In this document: one piece after another, positions 27,509 to 36,667 of the stretch
Position numbering within the stretch: the first letter of the stretch is position 1
How the letters are laid out: each line of letters starts with the position of its first letter
Source of the DNA: an uncultured Saprospiraceae bacterium
GTDB lineage: Bacteria > Bacteroidota > Bacteroidia > Chitinophagales > Saprospiraceae
NCBI GenBank assembly: GCA_937926205.1
Contig: CALEYL010000041.1
Location: 1 to 64,000 of the forward strand
DNA length: 64,000 nt
Direction: 5' to 3'
Translations under genes and position numbers: made by a program
The notes under the pieces: model-generated
The model's input: the letters and a program-made list of their open reading frames with translations, nothing else
Databases searched by the model: none
What the model was told of the DNA's origin: nothing

Positions 27509-28473
27509 CTTTTCCACCGCATCCTGCTCCAGGCAGCCCGCTGTTTGGGATTCAAAAAAGTCCACGCGACAATCCGGCTGATTTTATTCCCTTGCCCCAT
27601 CGGAATGGTTTTGACTTCAATGGCTCCGGCCTCTGCCAGCACGTGGTACAGGCTCTTGAGGTTGTCTGCGTTCGAAACGAGCGTAGAAAACCAAAAACAG
27701 GACGTTGCAAAGGCTTTGCTTTCGCGGATCATGTCGCTGACGAAGGCTTTTTCCCCACCTTCACACCACAATTCGCCAGCCTGTCCGCCAAAATTCCGGG
27801 TTGGCTCTGTCACTTTTTTATGGCTCAAACGGCTCAATTTTCTGAGTGTTCCGGCCTGTGCCGCTTCGAAAGACTCGTGAAAAGGCGGGTTGCTGATAAC
27901 GAGGTCTATGTATTCACCCAGCCGGATAATGCCCTGGAAAATGGCTTTGGGATCTGCCTGCAAACGGCAGACCACCGCTTCTTTTAAAAAAGGATTGGAT
28001 GCAACAATGCTGCGGGCCGATTCGATGGCAACGGGGTCAATGTCAGAGCCGATGAAAGACCAGCCGTATTCCACATTCCCGATCATGGGGTACACACAAT
28101 TGGCGCCCACGCCGATGTCCAGACAGCTTATTTTTTTGCCTTTGGGGATTTTCCCGTTGTTGGATTCAGCCAGTAAATCGGCCATGTAGTGGACGTAGTC
28201 GGCGCGTCCCGGAATGGGCGGGCACAAATATCCTGCGGGAATGTCCCAGTTGGCGACGCCGTAATGGTGTTTGAGCAAAGCTTTATTCAGCGCTTTTACG
28301 GCCTCGGGATCCGAAAAGTTGATGGACTCGTTCTGATAGCGATTGACTGCTACAAAAGGCGCCAGGGCAGGAAAGCTTTCTGTCAATACCTTGAAGTCGT
28401 AGCGTTCGCGATGCTGGTTTCTCGGATGCAAGGTGCGTTTCTCTTCGGGATGTACTTTTTTTATTGGCGGCAT
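27505..28473 (-). CDS. rlmF: 23S rRNA (adenine-N6)-methyltransferase RlmF
   Basis: 322 residues. The sequence begins LHPRNQHRERYDF and contains CLDIGVGANCVYPMIG (SAM-binding motif I) and ISNPPFHESF (the NPPF/NPPY signature of N6-adenine methyltransferases). The family modifies A1618 of 23S rRNA (E. coli numbering) with S-adenosylmethionine. Full length for RlmF. It converges on and overlaps the helicase gene by 4 bp; both probably act on ribosomal RNA. Confidence 0.93.
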   Translation of the reverse strand: MPPIKKVHPEEKRTLHPRNQHRERYDFKVLTESFPALAPFVAVNRYQNESINFSDPEAVKALNKALLKHHYGVANWDIPAGYLCPPIPGRADYVHYMADLLAESNNGKIPKGKKISCLDIGVGANCVYPMIGNVEYGWSFIGSDIDPVAIESARSIVASNPFLKEAVVCRLQADPKAIFQGIIRLGEYIDLVISNPPFHESFEAAQAGTLRKLSRLSHKKVTEPTRNFGGQAGELWCEGGEKAFVSDMIRESKAFATSCFWFSTLVSNADNLKSLYHVLAEAGAIEVKTIPMGQGNKISRIVAWTFLNPKQRAAWSRMRWKS

Positions 28474-28523
28474 GAAGGCAGTATATGATTTTCACAAAGA
28501 TAAAACGCTTTATGCACCTTACT

Positions 28524-29561
28524 CTATTTTCCTAAAAAAGTGCGCAACGTTTTCAAATACAATTCCGGTTGCTCCAAAGCAATGACATGCCCGGCGTCTG
28601 GAAAGACGGCTAGTTGATGCTTGGGGAAAAGATCAAGATATTCAGCCTGGTAGCCCCAGAGCTGGTTGTCGCATTGCCCGCGCATGAGCAAAAGAGGAAT
28701 GGGTAATCCCTGTATTTTGGGCCTTGGATCCTGAATCTGGGTGAGGCTTTTCACCGTCATGACCGAAACATAAAACCCGCTTCCGCTTGTTACGGGGGAA
28801 TGGCGGAGTATGGTGGTATCGCAGACGCAGGATTTCCGACAGTCGTGGCTGAGCAGGGCCTCAAAGGCATCGGCTTCTTTTTCGGAGGCTATTTTTTTGC
28901 CAAAAGTTGTTGCAAACCAGGACATGGCTCTGGTACGCAGCGTATTCATTTTTTCATTGCCCTGCCGGTTGGTGTAGAGCGGGTTTTTTAGCTGCAAACT
29001 ATCCGGAGCCTTCACATTCCTAATGGTTTGATTTACCGGATAAATGGGGCCGGGGCCGGTCAAAATCAATTTTTCGACGCTGCCTGGGTTGTCGGCAACA
29101 AACAAGGTAGCCAATATGGCGCCCCACGATTGCCCGATCAGAATTACTTTTTCAGTACCAATTTGTTGGACAATAGCCTCGAGGTCGCGTTTGTGCCGAT
29201 CGGCGGTATACTCCCGGATGTCTGCTAAGCGGCCGGAGTGGCCAGCCCCGATTTGATCGTACAAATAAACATCAAAACCGTTTTCTGAAAGCGGCGCAAG
29301 CATATTTAAGGTAGCATCTCCAATCCAGCTGCCGGGACCGCCCTGTAAAAAAATGATCGGGTAAGGTTGCTTAACGCCTTTTGCAGGCACAAAAGCATAA
29401 CCGATGCGGGAACCGGTGGGCAAATCCCAGTATTGTTCGTCTGCTCTGTTTTCAAATGGCGGCACGGTGTAGCTGCGCGGCACAAAAATCAGCCACAGTA
29501 GAAGCAATAATCCCGATAATAGAATTGAAGCAGCTGTGATTTTTATTGTTTTATAGACCAT
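28524..29561 (-). CDS. Alpha/beta hydrolase, proline iminopeptidase-like (S33)
   Basis: 345 residues. An N-terminal hydrophobic segment (ILLSGLLLLLWLIFV) makes it membrane-anchored or exported. The S33 signature is present: QGGPGSWIG oxyanion loop, nucleophile in GQSWGA, a likely Asp in LLMRGQCDNQLW, and the catalytic His in DAGHVIALEQPE. Two Cys-rich stretches in the cap (CRKSCVCD) are unusual and may form a disulfide. It may cleave N-terminal proline from peptides or hydrolyse an ester; the substrate cannot be told from sequence. Confidence 0.85.
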   Translation of the reverse strand: MVYKTIKITAASILLSGLLLLLWLIFVPRSYTVPPFENRADEQYWDLPTGSRIGYAFVPAKGVKQPYPIIFLQGGPGSWIGDATLNMLAPLSENGFDVYLYDQIGAGHSGRLADIREYTADRHKRDLEAIVQQIGTEKVILIGQSWGAILATLFVADNPGSVEKLILTGPGPIYPVNQTIRNVKAPDSLQLKNPLYTNRQGNEKMNTLRTRAMSWFATTFGKKIASEKEADAFEALLSHDCRKSCVCDTTILRHSPVTSGSGFYVSVMTVKSLTQIQDPRPKIQGLPIPLLLMRGQCDNQLWGYQAEYLDLFPKHQLAVFPDAGHVIALEQPELYLKTLRTFLGK

Positions 29562-30339
29562 GAGTGGAGTTGTCAGGATGTGTATACGTCACGTTGTCAA
29601 GTTTTGGGCAAGGGAGATTTCCGAAAATCTTTGAGATTTCGGAAATCCGGCGCCCGAATGATGCACAATACCTGGCGCCTCGTAGTATCAAAGTAGACAT
29701 CACGGCATTTTTTCTGCGCCGGAAATTTTGAGGAGCATTTGGTATTGAATTCTTATAATGCAAAATATTGGGGAAGGTACAGGTGGGGTCAGTCGTTGTT
29801 AAAAGAGCAGCAGCAAGCGTACTCAAAGCTCCCGTTGGCGCCGAGGCTCTACCTCGTGCCCTTTATTCCCCGGGCTCCAGCCCATTGCTGTCTAAACACT
29901 GTATCTACAGTGTTTTTGTCCGTGTATTCCGAGTCATTCGTGTCATCCCTGCCTTGCCGGCAGGCAGGAGTGTTCCCAAAAACGCATCCGAAGGAACGCT
30001 GATGACGCTAATGACGCGGATTTCGCGGATGGCAATGCCTCTTCTACACTGTAAATCATAGCCTTTTGCAAGGTTTTAGACAGCTAAGGGCTCCAGCCCT
30101 AACTCAAACGCCACCAAGCCACTTTCGCCTTATTCAACAATCCAGAAAAAAACGCTGAAAATCTCACGCTGGCGCCGAGGCTCCGCCTCGTGCCCAATAT
30201 CCTCAGGGCTCCTGCCCGAAAATGACCTGAGCTCTTTGCGATTACCCACTCCTTTTACGCCCGATAAAATCTCCCCCTTTCAAATTCCCCCTGCCCACCG
30301 TATCTTGCAGCATCATTCTTTCCAATAAGCCTTAATGAT
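29562..30339. other. Gene-free region with short dispersed palindromic repeats
   Basis: No credible gene; short open frames here lack family features and starts. It contains two copies of ggcgccgaggct(c)...cctcgtgcc (29836-29860 and 30170-30194), gggctccagccc-type units (near 29871, 30088 and 30204) and a tgccggcaggcagg palindrome (near 29955). These look like remnants of dispersed repetitive elements. A degenerate -7 (TATCTTG, 30301-30307) precedes the peptidase gene. Confidence 0.55.
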
Positions 30340-32013
30340 ATGAACCAACTCCGGCTCCTCATTCCAGTATTGTTTCTCCTGAGTTCCTGCGGCCCTTCTA
30401 ATGGGCAGCGCGATTTTTACAACGATTACGCTTTTACCCAGGCGGATACCCTGCGCGGCATGCTGCGTCCCGAGCGCACCTGCTACGACGTCAACTTTTA
30501 CGACCTCAGCATCCGGGTGAATGTGGCGGAGCATAGCATAAGCGGGTATGTGGACATGTTCTACACGGTTAAAGAGAATTTCAAAACCCTGCAGGTAGAT
30601 CTTTATGAAAACATGAAGCTGGAGCGCATCGTGCAGGATAAAGAGAACCTGACTTTCGAGCGCAGGTACGATGCGGTGTTTGTTTCTTTTCCGAAAGTGC
30701 AAAAACAGGGTACGAAGGGCAGCATCCGCATGTACTATTCCGGAAAACCGCAGGAAGCAAAAAATCCGCCCTGGGATGGCGGTTTTGTGTGGGACGAAGA
30801 CAAAAATGGCGATCCCTGGATTGGCGTTGCCTGTGAAGGCGATGGCGCCAGTTTGTGGTGGCCGAACAAAGACCACCTTTCTGACGAACCCGACAGCATG
30901 TCCATCCGCGTGTCGGTGCCACGGGCGCTGAATTGTGTCGCCAATGGCAATTTGCGCCGTATCGTGGACCAGGGGGATTACCGCCGCTACGACTGGTTTG
31001 TTTCTTATCCCATCAACAACTACAACGCAACCGTAAATATCGCGAAGTACAGCCGCTTTTCAGACGTGTATACCGCGCTCGACGGCGATTCGCTTGCACT
31101 CGACTATTATGTGCTGCCTTACAATGTGGCAAAAGCGAAGAAGCACTTTGAGCAGGTGCACAAGGTGCTGGCCTGTTACGAGCACTTTTTTGGCAAATAC
31201 CCTTTCTGGAACGACGGGTTTGCTTTGGTTGAAACGCCTTATCTAGGTATGGAGCACCAGGGCGCCATTGCTTACGGCAACAATTACATGCGGGGTTATC
31301 TCGGCGGCATGATCCCCCGCGACATGAACTGGGATTACATCATCGTGCACGAAACCGGGCACGAGTATTTCGGCAACAGCGTCAGTTGTCAGGACATATC
31401 AGAGATGTGGATTCACGAATCTTTTACCACTTATATGGAAGCGCTTTATGTCGAGTGCGCTTACAGCTACGAAGATGCCGTCCGCTACCTGGCCGGACAA
31501 CGCCCTTTCATCAACAACGATGAACCCATTGTCGGGCCTGCCAATGTCAATTGGGACGATTGGAAAGGGAGCGATCACTATTACAAAGGCGCCTGGATTC
31601 TGCACACCCTGAGGCATACCATCAATGACAGTGCAAAATGGTTCGATCTGCTCAAAGGGTTTTATCAGCGCTATGCCGGTTCAAACATTACAACGGCGGC
31701 ATTTGTCGACTACGTGAACATCTGCACGGGCCGCGACTATGCGGCATTTTTTGAACAATACCTTTATCATCCGGACATTCCTACCCTGCAATACCAGTTG
31801 AAACCACAAGGCAACGACCTTGTAGTCCGCTATCGCTGGAAAGCAGCAATGCCGAATTTTGACATACCGGTGATGGTCGGAAAAAAAGGTGCTTACGAGG
31901 TAATTGAGCCCATAACAACAGATTGGAAGGAAACGATTCTGGAATCTTTGTCGGAGGCAGCGTTCAGAGTGGCGACTGAATTATTTTATATTGAGGCTGA
32001 AAAAGTGGAATAA
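30340..32013 (+). CDS. M1-family metallopeptidase lipoprotein
   Basis: 557 residues. The lipoprotein signal ends at LLSSC. The aminopeptidase N-like N-terminal beta domain (~45-230) is followed by the catalytic domain with the exopeptidase-type motif GMEHQGAIAYG, the zinc site HETGH with the third ligand Glu in MWIHESF 18-19 residues later, and a downstream catalytic-type Tyr (DHYYKGAWIL). The large C-terminal helical domain of classic PepN (over 800 residues) is absent, as in many secreted Bacteroidota members. It probably trims N-terminal residues from peptides at the envelope. It is monocistronic. Confidence 0.92.
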   Translation: MNQLRLLIPVLFLLSSCGPSNGQRDFYNDYAFTQADTLRGMLRPERTCYDVNFYDLSIRVNVAEHSISGYVDMFYTVKENFKTLQVDLYENMKLERIVQDKENLTFERRYDAVFVSFPKVQKQGTKGSIRMYYSGKPQEAKNPPWDGGFVWDEDKNGDPWIGVACEGDGASLWWPNKDHLSDEPDSMSIRVSVPRALNCVANGNLRRIVDQGDYRRYDWFVSYPINNYNATVNIAKYSRFSDVYTALDGDSLALDYYVLPYNVAKAKKHFEQVHKVLACYEHFFGKYPFWNDGFALVETPYLGMEHQGAIAYGNNYMRGYLGGMIPRDMNWDYIIVHETGHEYFGNSVSCQDISEMWIHESFTTYMEALYVECAYSYEDAVRYLAGQRPFINNDEPIVGPANVNWDDWKGSDHYYKGAWILHTLRHTINDSAKWFDLLKGFYQRYAGSNITTAAFVDYVNICTGRDYAAFFEQYLYHPDIPTLQYQLKPQGNDLVVRYRWKAAMPNFDIPVMVGKKGAYEVIEPITTDWKETILESLSEAAFRVATELFYIEAEKVE

Positions 32014-32071
32014 ATATGAGAAAAATGTGAAACTATTTTTTGAGGGCTCCGTAGAAGAAACGAGATGAAAC

Positions 32072-32104
32072 AAAAAAAAACCGGCTGGGATTACCAACCG
32101 GTTT
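32072..32104 (-). terminator. Intrinsic terminator, minus strand
   Basis: AAACCGGCTGG pairs with CCAACCGGTTT (one mismatch, 5-nt loop). On the minus strand it is followed by a run of Ts (A run at 32072-32080 on the plus strand). On the plus strand only three Ts follow, so the minus direction is favoured; it could also stop readthrough from the M1 peptidase gene. Confidence 0.75.
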
Positions 32105-32275
32105 CTAAACGAGCTTTGAGAGGCTATCTACATACCAAAAAAGAGGATATCCTTTGATACCCTCAAAATCTTTACAATAGGAGTACTGTATGCATCTGTG
32201 GGTATTCGAGCCGTTTATTAGCGACTCTTCAGATGCAAACTCCTTTGAAAACAAATCGTTTACCGATTGTCAGTA
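32072..32275 (-). ncRNA. Candidate structured non-coding RNA
   Basis: Read on the minus strand there are four hairpins in a row: AATCG/CGATT (32254-32268); a two-part long stem AGGAGT + TGCATCTG pairing with CAGATGCA + ACTCCT (32179-32244); GAGGGTATC pairing with GATATCCTC (32143-32164, one mismatch); and an intrinsic terminator with a nine-T tail (32072-32104). There is no gene upstream on this strand that the terminator could serve. The 5' end is not fixed and may lie as far as ~32390. It could be a 6S-like RNA, but no family was recognised. Confidence 0.5.
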
Positions 32276-32716
32276 TACGTTATTGATTTGTTAGTAGTGG
32301 TCGTCGTCTTTTTCAGAGATTATGATTTGTTGTTTTCACTTTCGTTTCTGGTCTGTTTGTGTTCTTTCCTTTTGACAATACAAATGTCGCACGACAAGCA
32401 CTTAAAAATAAGTACATTTTCTTGAATTACTGGATTTTTCGTTACAAGTCAATTTTTTGTTGTTTATTGATATTCAATTACTTAGTGTTAAAATTTATTT
32501 ATTTTTTCTGAATCAAAAGAAAGCGGAGTGTACCCGTCTTAAGCCCCTCAGGGGTGATATGAAGAAAAAAAAATAAAAAAAAATGCTCAAAAACTTGACA
32601 AGAGATTCAGATTACCAGTTTCATTTGTACTCATCTTTTTTAAAATCCCCCCTTTTTCATCCACCATCTGCTCATTTTTAACGTTATTGAATGTATCTTC
32701 ACAAAAGAGCTATTCT

Positions 32717-32724
32717 TAATTTTG
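32717..32724 (+). promoter_or_regulatory. Bacteroidota -7 element TAATTTTG
   Basis: Exact TAnnTTTG match ending 17 nt before the ATG of the protease gene. This is the short spacing seen for other housekeeping genes in this window. Confidence 0.6.
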
Positions 32725-32741
32725 ATAAAATTTACACTTAA

Positions 32742-34376
32742 ATGAAGCGCAGCATCATCAAATGGGGAGGCATAGGCTTAGTGTTGATTCTGGCTACTGC
32801 CGCAACTTTTTCGCCGAACAACCGCTATTTCGAGATCATCAAAAATATCGAAATCTTTTCCACGCTCTACAAAGAGATCAACACCTATTATGTAGACGAT
32901 GTTGATCCGGGTAAGCTCATGCGGACAGGTATTGACGCGATGGTACAATCGCTGGATCCTTTCACCAACTACATTTCTGAAACAGACATCGAAAGTTATC
33001 GCTTCATGACCGAGGGCAAATACAATGGCATCGGTGCATTGAGCAAAAAAATAGGCGATTACGTAACGATCACCGAATTGTATAAAGACCAGTCGGCAGA
33101 TAAAGCCGGACTTAAACCCGGAGATCAAATCATCGAGGTGGATGGTAAAGACGCCAAAGGCAAAGACCCCGATGCACTCAACAATGTGATGCGTGGCTTT
33201 CCGGGCACTGAAGTGGAGCTTACAATCCGCAGGCCCGGCAAAAAAGGCGACTTTAAATTAAAGCTGATCCGGGCGGAAGTAGAAGTTCCCAATGTCCCTT
33301 ATCACGAAATGGTGAGTGGCGACATTGGCTACATTACGTTGACAACCTTTACCCGCGCTGCAGGCATGAACGTCGCAAATGCGCTTGCCGATCTGAAGAA
33401 AAACCATCCCGAAATAAAAGGCGTCATTCTTGACCTGCGGGACAATGGCGGTGGCTTGCTGAATGAAGCCGTAGACGTTTGCAACGTATTCATTCCCAAA
33501 AATGAATTGGTGGTAACAACCCGTGGCAAAGTAAAGGAGTGGGATCGCAGTTACAAAACCAATGGTGCTCCCGTTGATGAAAGCCTGCCGCTGGCCGTGC
33601 TCATCGATAAAGGATCCGCTTCGGCGTCAGAGATCGTCAGTGGCGTTATCCAGGATTATGATCGGGGTATTCTGATCGGACAACGTTCCTACGGGAAAGG
33701 CCTGGTTCAAAATACCCGGGACATTGGCTACAACTCTAAAGTGAAGCTTACCACAGCCAAATACTATGTTCCCAGCCAGCGTTGCATCCAGAGTGTAGAG
33801 TACAAAAATGGCGAACCGGTAGAAATTGCCGATTCACGGCGGACGGAATTCAAAACACGCAATGGCCGAAAAGTCTATGACGGCGGAGGTTTGAAGCCCG
33901 ATATTGTACTGGCAGACCCGGCAGATATTCCGGTCGTGAAAAACCTGATTGCTCAGGACCTTATTTTTGACTATGTCACGCAGTATTGCCTGGCACATCC
34001 GGTTATTCCGGCAGTCATGGATTTCCATTTTACCGAATTTGACGATTTTGCAAAATTTGTGGAGCAGCGCGGCTTCCAGTACGACTCTGAATCAGAAAAA
34101 CTGCTGAAGCAATTGTTGGAATCCACAAAAAAAGATGCGATCGCACTTGATGCAGAAGTCAGCGCCATCGAAGCCAAAATCAAAGCGGCTAAAAAAAGTG
34201 AAATGTTCAAGTATAAAGACGCCATCGTGGATATGATTGAAAAAGAGATCGCCGGCCGTTATTACTATCAGAATGGCAAAATCCAGATCGGGCTGCGCAA
34301 CGATATGGAAATTAAAGAGGCTGTCAATGTTCTGCTTGACGCAGCGAAGTACAAGAAAATACTTGGAAAGAAGTAG
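32742..34376 (+). CDS. C-terminal processing peptidase (S41 family)
   Basis: 544 residues with an N-terminal signal/anchor segment (GGIGLVLILATAATFSP). A short helical region is followed by a PDZ domain (~90-170; YNGIGALSKK, DKAGLKPGDQIIEVDGKDA). The S41 catalytic core (~190-400) has LDLRDNGGGLLNEAVDV, the Ser nucleophile region DKGSASASEIVSG and the Lys general base in QRSYGKGLVQ. The ~120-residue C-terminal extension is helical. It cleaves C-termini of periplasmic proteins, for quality control or maturation. It is monocistronic, with its own promoter and a bidirectional terminator shared with gyrB. Confidence 0.93.
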   Translation: MKRSIIKWGGIGLVLILATAATFSPNNRYFEIIKNIEIFSTLYKEINTYYVDDVDPGKLMRTGIDAMVQSLDPFTNYISETDIESYRFMTEGKYNGIGALSKKIGDYVTITELYKDQSADKAGLKPGDQIIEVDGKDAKGKDPDALNNVMRGFPGTEVELTIRRPGKKGDFKLKLIRAEVEVPNVPYHEMVSGDIGYITLTTFTRAAGMNVANALADLKKNHPEIKGVILDLRDNGGGLLNEAVDVCNVFIPKNELVVTTRGKVKEWDRSYKTNGAPVDESLPLAVLIDKGSASASEIVSGVIQDYDRGILIGQRSYGKGLVQNTRDIGYNSKVKLTTAKYYVPSQRCIQSVEYKNGEPVEIADSRRTEFKTRNGRKVYDGGGLKPDIVLADPADIPVVKNLIAQDLIFDYVTQYCLAHPVIPAVMDFHFTEFDDFAKFVEQRGFQYDSESEKLLKQLLESTKKDAIALDAEVSAIEAKIKAAKKSEMFKYKDAIVDMIEKEIAGRYYYQNGKIQIGLRNDMEIKEAVNVLLDAAKYKKILGKK

Positions 34377-34403
34377 AGCGGAGTAGAGGATAGCGTAGAA
34401 AGA

Positions 34404-34443
34404 AAAAATCCCGTCGGCAGAAAGGCTGACGGGATTTTTTTTT
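34404..34443. terminator. Bidirectional intrinsic terminator between ctp and gyrB
   Basis: aaaaatcccgtc (34404-34415) pairs with gacgggattttt (34428-34439), flanked by A and T runs. It sits between two convergent genes and fits termination in both directions. Confidence 0.9.
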
Positions 34444-34475
34444 CAAAACAGGAAGGAGGATAAGGTTATGAAAAC

Positions 34476-36449
34476 CTACACATCCACATTAGCATAACGG
34501 GCATTGGCTTCAATGAAAGCGCGACGCGGAGGAACTTCGTCGCCCATCAGCATGGTGAAAATGAGGTCAGCCTCGAGGGCGTCATCTACAGTCACCAATT
34601 GCAGAATGCGCGATTCAGGATTCATGGTTGTTTCCCAGAGCTGTTCTGCGTTCATCTCACCAAGACCTTTGTATCGTTGTACGTGTACGCTGTCTTCCTT
34701 ACCGGCGGCAAATTGCTCAACAAGCGCCTGTCGTTCCTGTTCGTTCCATGCATAAGCTGCGTTTTTGCCTTTGCGCACCTGGTATAAAGGCGGCGCGGCA
34801 ATATAGACATACCCTTTTTCTACGAGGGGACGCATGTAACGGAAGAAGAAGGTCAGAATCAGCGTCGTAATGTGGCTGCCGTCGACGTCGGCGTCGCACA
34901 TGATGACGATCTTGTGGTAGCGCAATTTATCGATGTTCAGTACGCGCTCGCCGTCTTCGCCTTCTTCAATGGTCACACCAAGCGCGGTGAAGATGTTCTT
35001 GATTTCCTCGTTTTCGTAGATCTTGTGTTCCATGGCTTTTTCCACATTGAGGATTTTACCCCGAAGCGGCAATATGGCCTGGATGTTTCGGTCGCGCCCC
35101 TGCTTGGCTGTACCGCCGGCAGAGTCACCCTCAACGAGGAAAAGTTCGCTGGCTTCCGGTGAACGGGAGGCGCAGTCGGCTAATTTGCCCGGGAGTCCGC
35201 CTCCGGCAAGTACTCCTTTGCGCTGAACCATTTCCCTGGCTTTACGCGCAGCATGTCGCGCTGTCGCCGCCAGAATTACTTTATCAATAATTTTACGGGC
35301 TTCACTGGGATTCTCTTCCAGGAAGTGCTCCAGCGCTTCTCCAAGGCAGCGCGATACAATTCCTGTTACCTCCGTATTGCCCAATTCGCCTTTGGTCTGA
35401 CCTTTAAACTGTGGTTCCGGTACTTTGACTGAAACGACAGCCGTGAGGCCTTCCCTGAAGTCTTCGCCCGATACTTTGAATTTGAGTTTTTTGAAGAAGC
35501 CGTTGCTCTCGCCATAATTGGTGAAAACCCGGCTCAGCGCCATACGGAAGCCACGCACGTGCGATCCGCCTTCGCGGGTGTTGATGTTGTTGACGAAAGA
35601 GTACACCATCTCCGTGAAAGAATCGTTGTACTGAAGCGCCACTTCAACCTCCACGCCGTCTTCTTTGCCGACCACATAGATCGGTTTGTCTGTCAGTCGG
35701 TGTTTGGCGTTGTCAAGGTATAGCACGAATTCCCGCAGGCCGCCTTCCGAATGAAAGGACTCTGAGCGGAATTCGCCATTTTCCATTTTTTCCCGTTCGT
35801 CGGTCAGCGTCAGGGTCAGGCCCTTGTTCAGAAAAGACAATTCCCGGATGCGCTGGGCAAGAACATCGTACTTGTAAACGACCTCTTCAAAAATTTCTTT
35901 GTCCGGCCGGAAAGTCATGATCGTACCGGTCCTTTCTGATGGGCCGATATTTTTGACCTCATTAAGGGGCTTGCCTTTTGAATATTCCTGTTCAAAAATG
36001 CTGCCTTCCCGGTGGATTTCAGCACGAAGGTATTCTGAAAGAGCATTAACGCAGGATACCCCCACGCCGTGCAAACCACCGGATACTTTGTAAGTATCTT
36101 TATCGAATTTTCCACCAGCGTGTAATACGGTCAAAACGACCTCAAGGGCTGACTTTTGCAGCTTCTCGTGCATGCCGACCGGAATACCCCGGCCATTGTC
36201 CCTGACGGTAATGGAATTGTCCGGGTGGATAATGGTTTCGATGTGGTTGCAGTAACCAGCCAGATGTTCGTCAATGGAGTTGTCAATAACTTCCCAAACC
36301 AAATGGTGCAAGCCCTTCGAATCGGTGCTGCCGATATACATTCCCGGGCGCTTGCGCACTGCTTCCAGGCCTTCCAGTGCCTGAATGTTGTTGGCATTAT
36401 AGTCGCCGGTCTGTGCGCGCAGTTCCTCTATTTCTTTTGTGATTTCCAT
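34476..36449 (-). CDS. gyrB: DNA gyrase subunit B
   Basis: 657 residues, full length. The GHKL ATPase domain has EAVRKRPGMYIG, EVIDNSIDE (metal-binding Asn), DNGRGIPVG and GGLHGVGVSCVNALS. The transducer region follows, and the TOPRIM domain carries EGDSAGGTAKQGRDR, PLRGKILNVEK and DADVDGSHI. The C-terminal tail has YKGLGEMNAEQLWETTM. With GyrA (not in this window) it introduces negative supercoils. Its promoter and an unusual perfect inverted repeat lie within the 30 bp before the start codon. Confidence 0.97.
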   Translation of the reverse strand: MEITKEIEELRAQTGDYNANNIQALEGLEAVRKRPGMYIGSTDSKGLHHLVWEVIDNSIDEHLAGYCNHIETIIHPDNSITVRDNGRGIPVGMHEKLQKSALEVVLTVLHAGGKFDKDTYKVSGGLHGVGVSCVNALSEYLRAEIHREGSIFEQEYSKGKPLNEVKNIGPSERTGTIMTFRPDKEIFEEVVYKYDVLAQRIRELSFLNKGLTLTLTDEREKMENGEFRSESFHSEGGLREFVLYLDNAKHRLTDKPIYVVGKEDGVEVEVALQYNDSFTEMVYSFVNNINTREGGSHVRGFRMALSRVFTNYGESNGFFKKLKFKVSGEDFREGLTAVVSVKVPEPQFKGQTKGELGNTEVTGIVSRCLGEALEHFLEENPSEARKIIDKVILAATARHAARKAREMVQRKGVLAGGGLPGKLADCASRSPEASELFLVEGDSAGGTAKQGRDRNIQAILPLRGKILNVEKAMEHKIYENEEIKNIFTALGVTIEEGEDGERVLNIDKLRYHKIVIMCDADVDGSHITTLILTFFFRYMRPLVEKGYVYIAAPPLYQVRKGKNAAYAWNEQERQALVEQFAAGKEDSVHVQRYKGLGEMNAEQLWETTMNPESRILQLVTVDDALEADLIFTMLMGDEVPPRRAFIEANARYANVDV

Positions 36450-36453
36450 GGCG

Positions 36454-36461
36454 CAAAGTTA
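36454..36461 (-). promoter_or_regulatory. gyrB -7 element TAACTTTG
   Basis: Exact TAnnTTTG on the minus strand ending only 4 nt before the gyrB ATG (36449). If used, the transcript would be leaderless or nearly so. It overlaps an inverted repeat. Confidence 0.55.
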
Positions 36462-36478
36462 CGAAACTGTTTCGTAAC
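36458..36478. promoter_or_regulatory. Perfect inverted repeat at the gyrB promoter
   Basis: GTTACGAAAC, one T, GTTTCGTAAC: a perfect 10-bp palindrome overlapping the gyrB -7 element. It could be an operator, or a cruciform-prone site linked to supercoiling control. No known regulator can be assigned. Confidence 0.6.
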
Positions 36479-36667
36479 TACAGCGCTTGTAAGGCGGTAA
36501 GTAGCCAAGTCTTTGCAAGGTTTTTGTTCGTAGCATTTCTTGTGGCACAGGGGAGGAATTCAAGCGGTAATTTGAAAGAGAAATGAACCGTGAAATACCA
36601 TTTGAAATCAATCTGTCTTTTAGCTGGCTTGATGAACCTGATTACGACAGGCGCTGTTTAAAAAATC

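Larger units (their letters stand above)
32014..32741. other. Long intergenic region holding a candidate ncRNA and the ctp promoter
   Basis: Very AT-rich on the right side (32400-32720). The left part contains a minus-strand terminator and three hairpins, described as a candidate ncRNA. A plus-strand -7 box lies at 32717-32724. No protein-coding gene is seen. Confidence 0.55.

Noticed and set aside
29551..29826. A 91-residue minus-strand frame upstream of the hydrolase
   Set aside because: No recognisable domain or promoter, and it runs through degraded repeat sequence.
32281..32400. A short minus-strand leader peptide (MKTTNHNL type) near the ncRNA
   Set aside because: An 8-codon GTG frame with no downstream gene on that strand; it cannot be told from chance.
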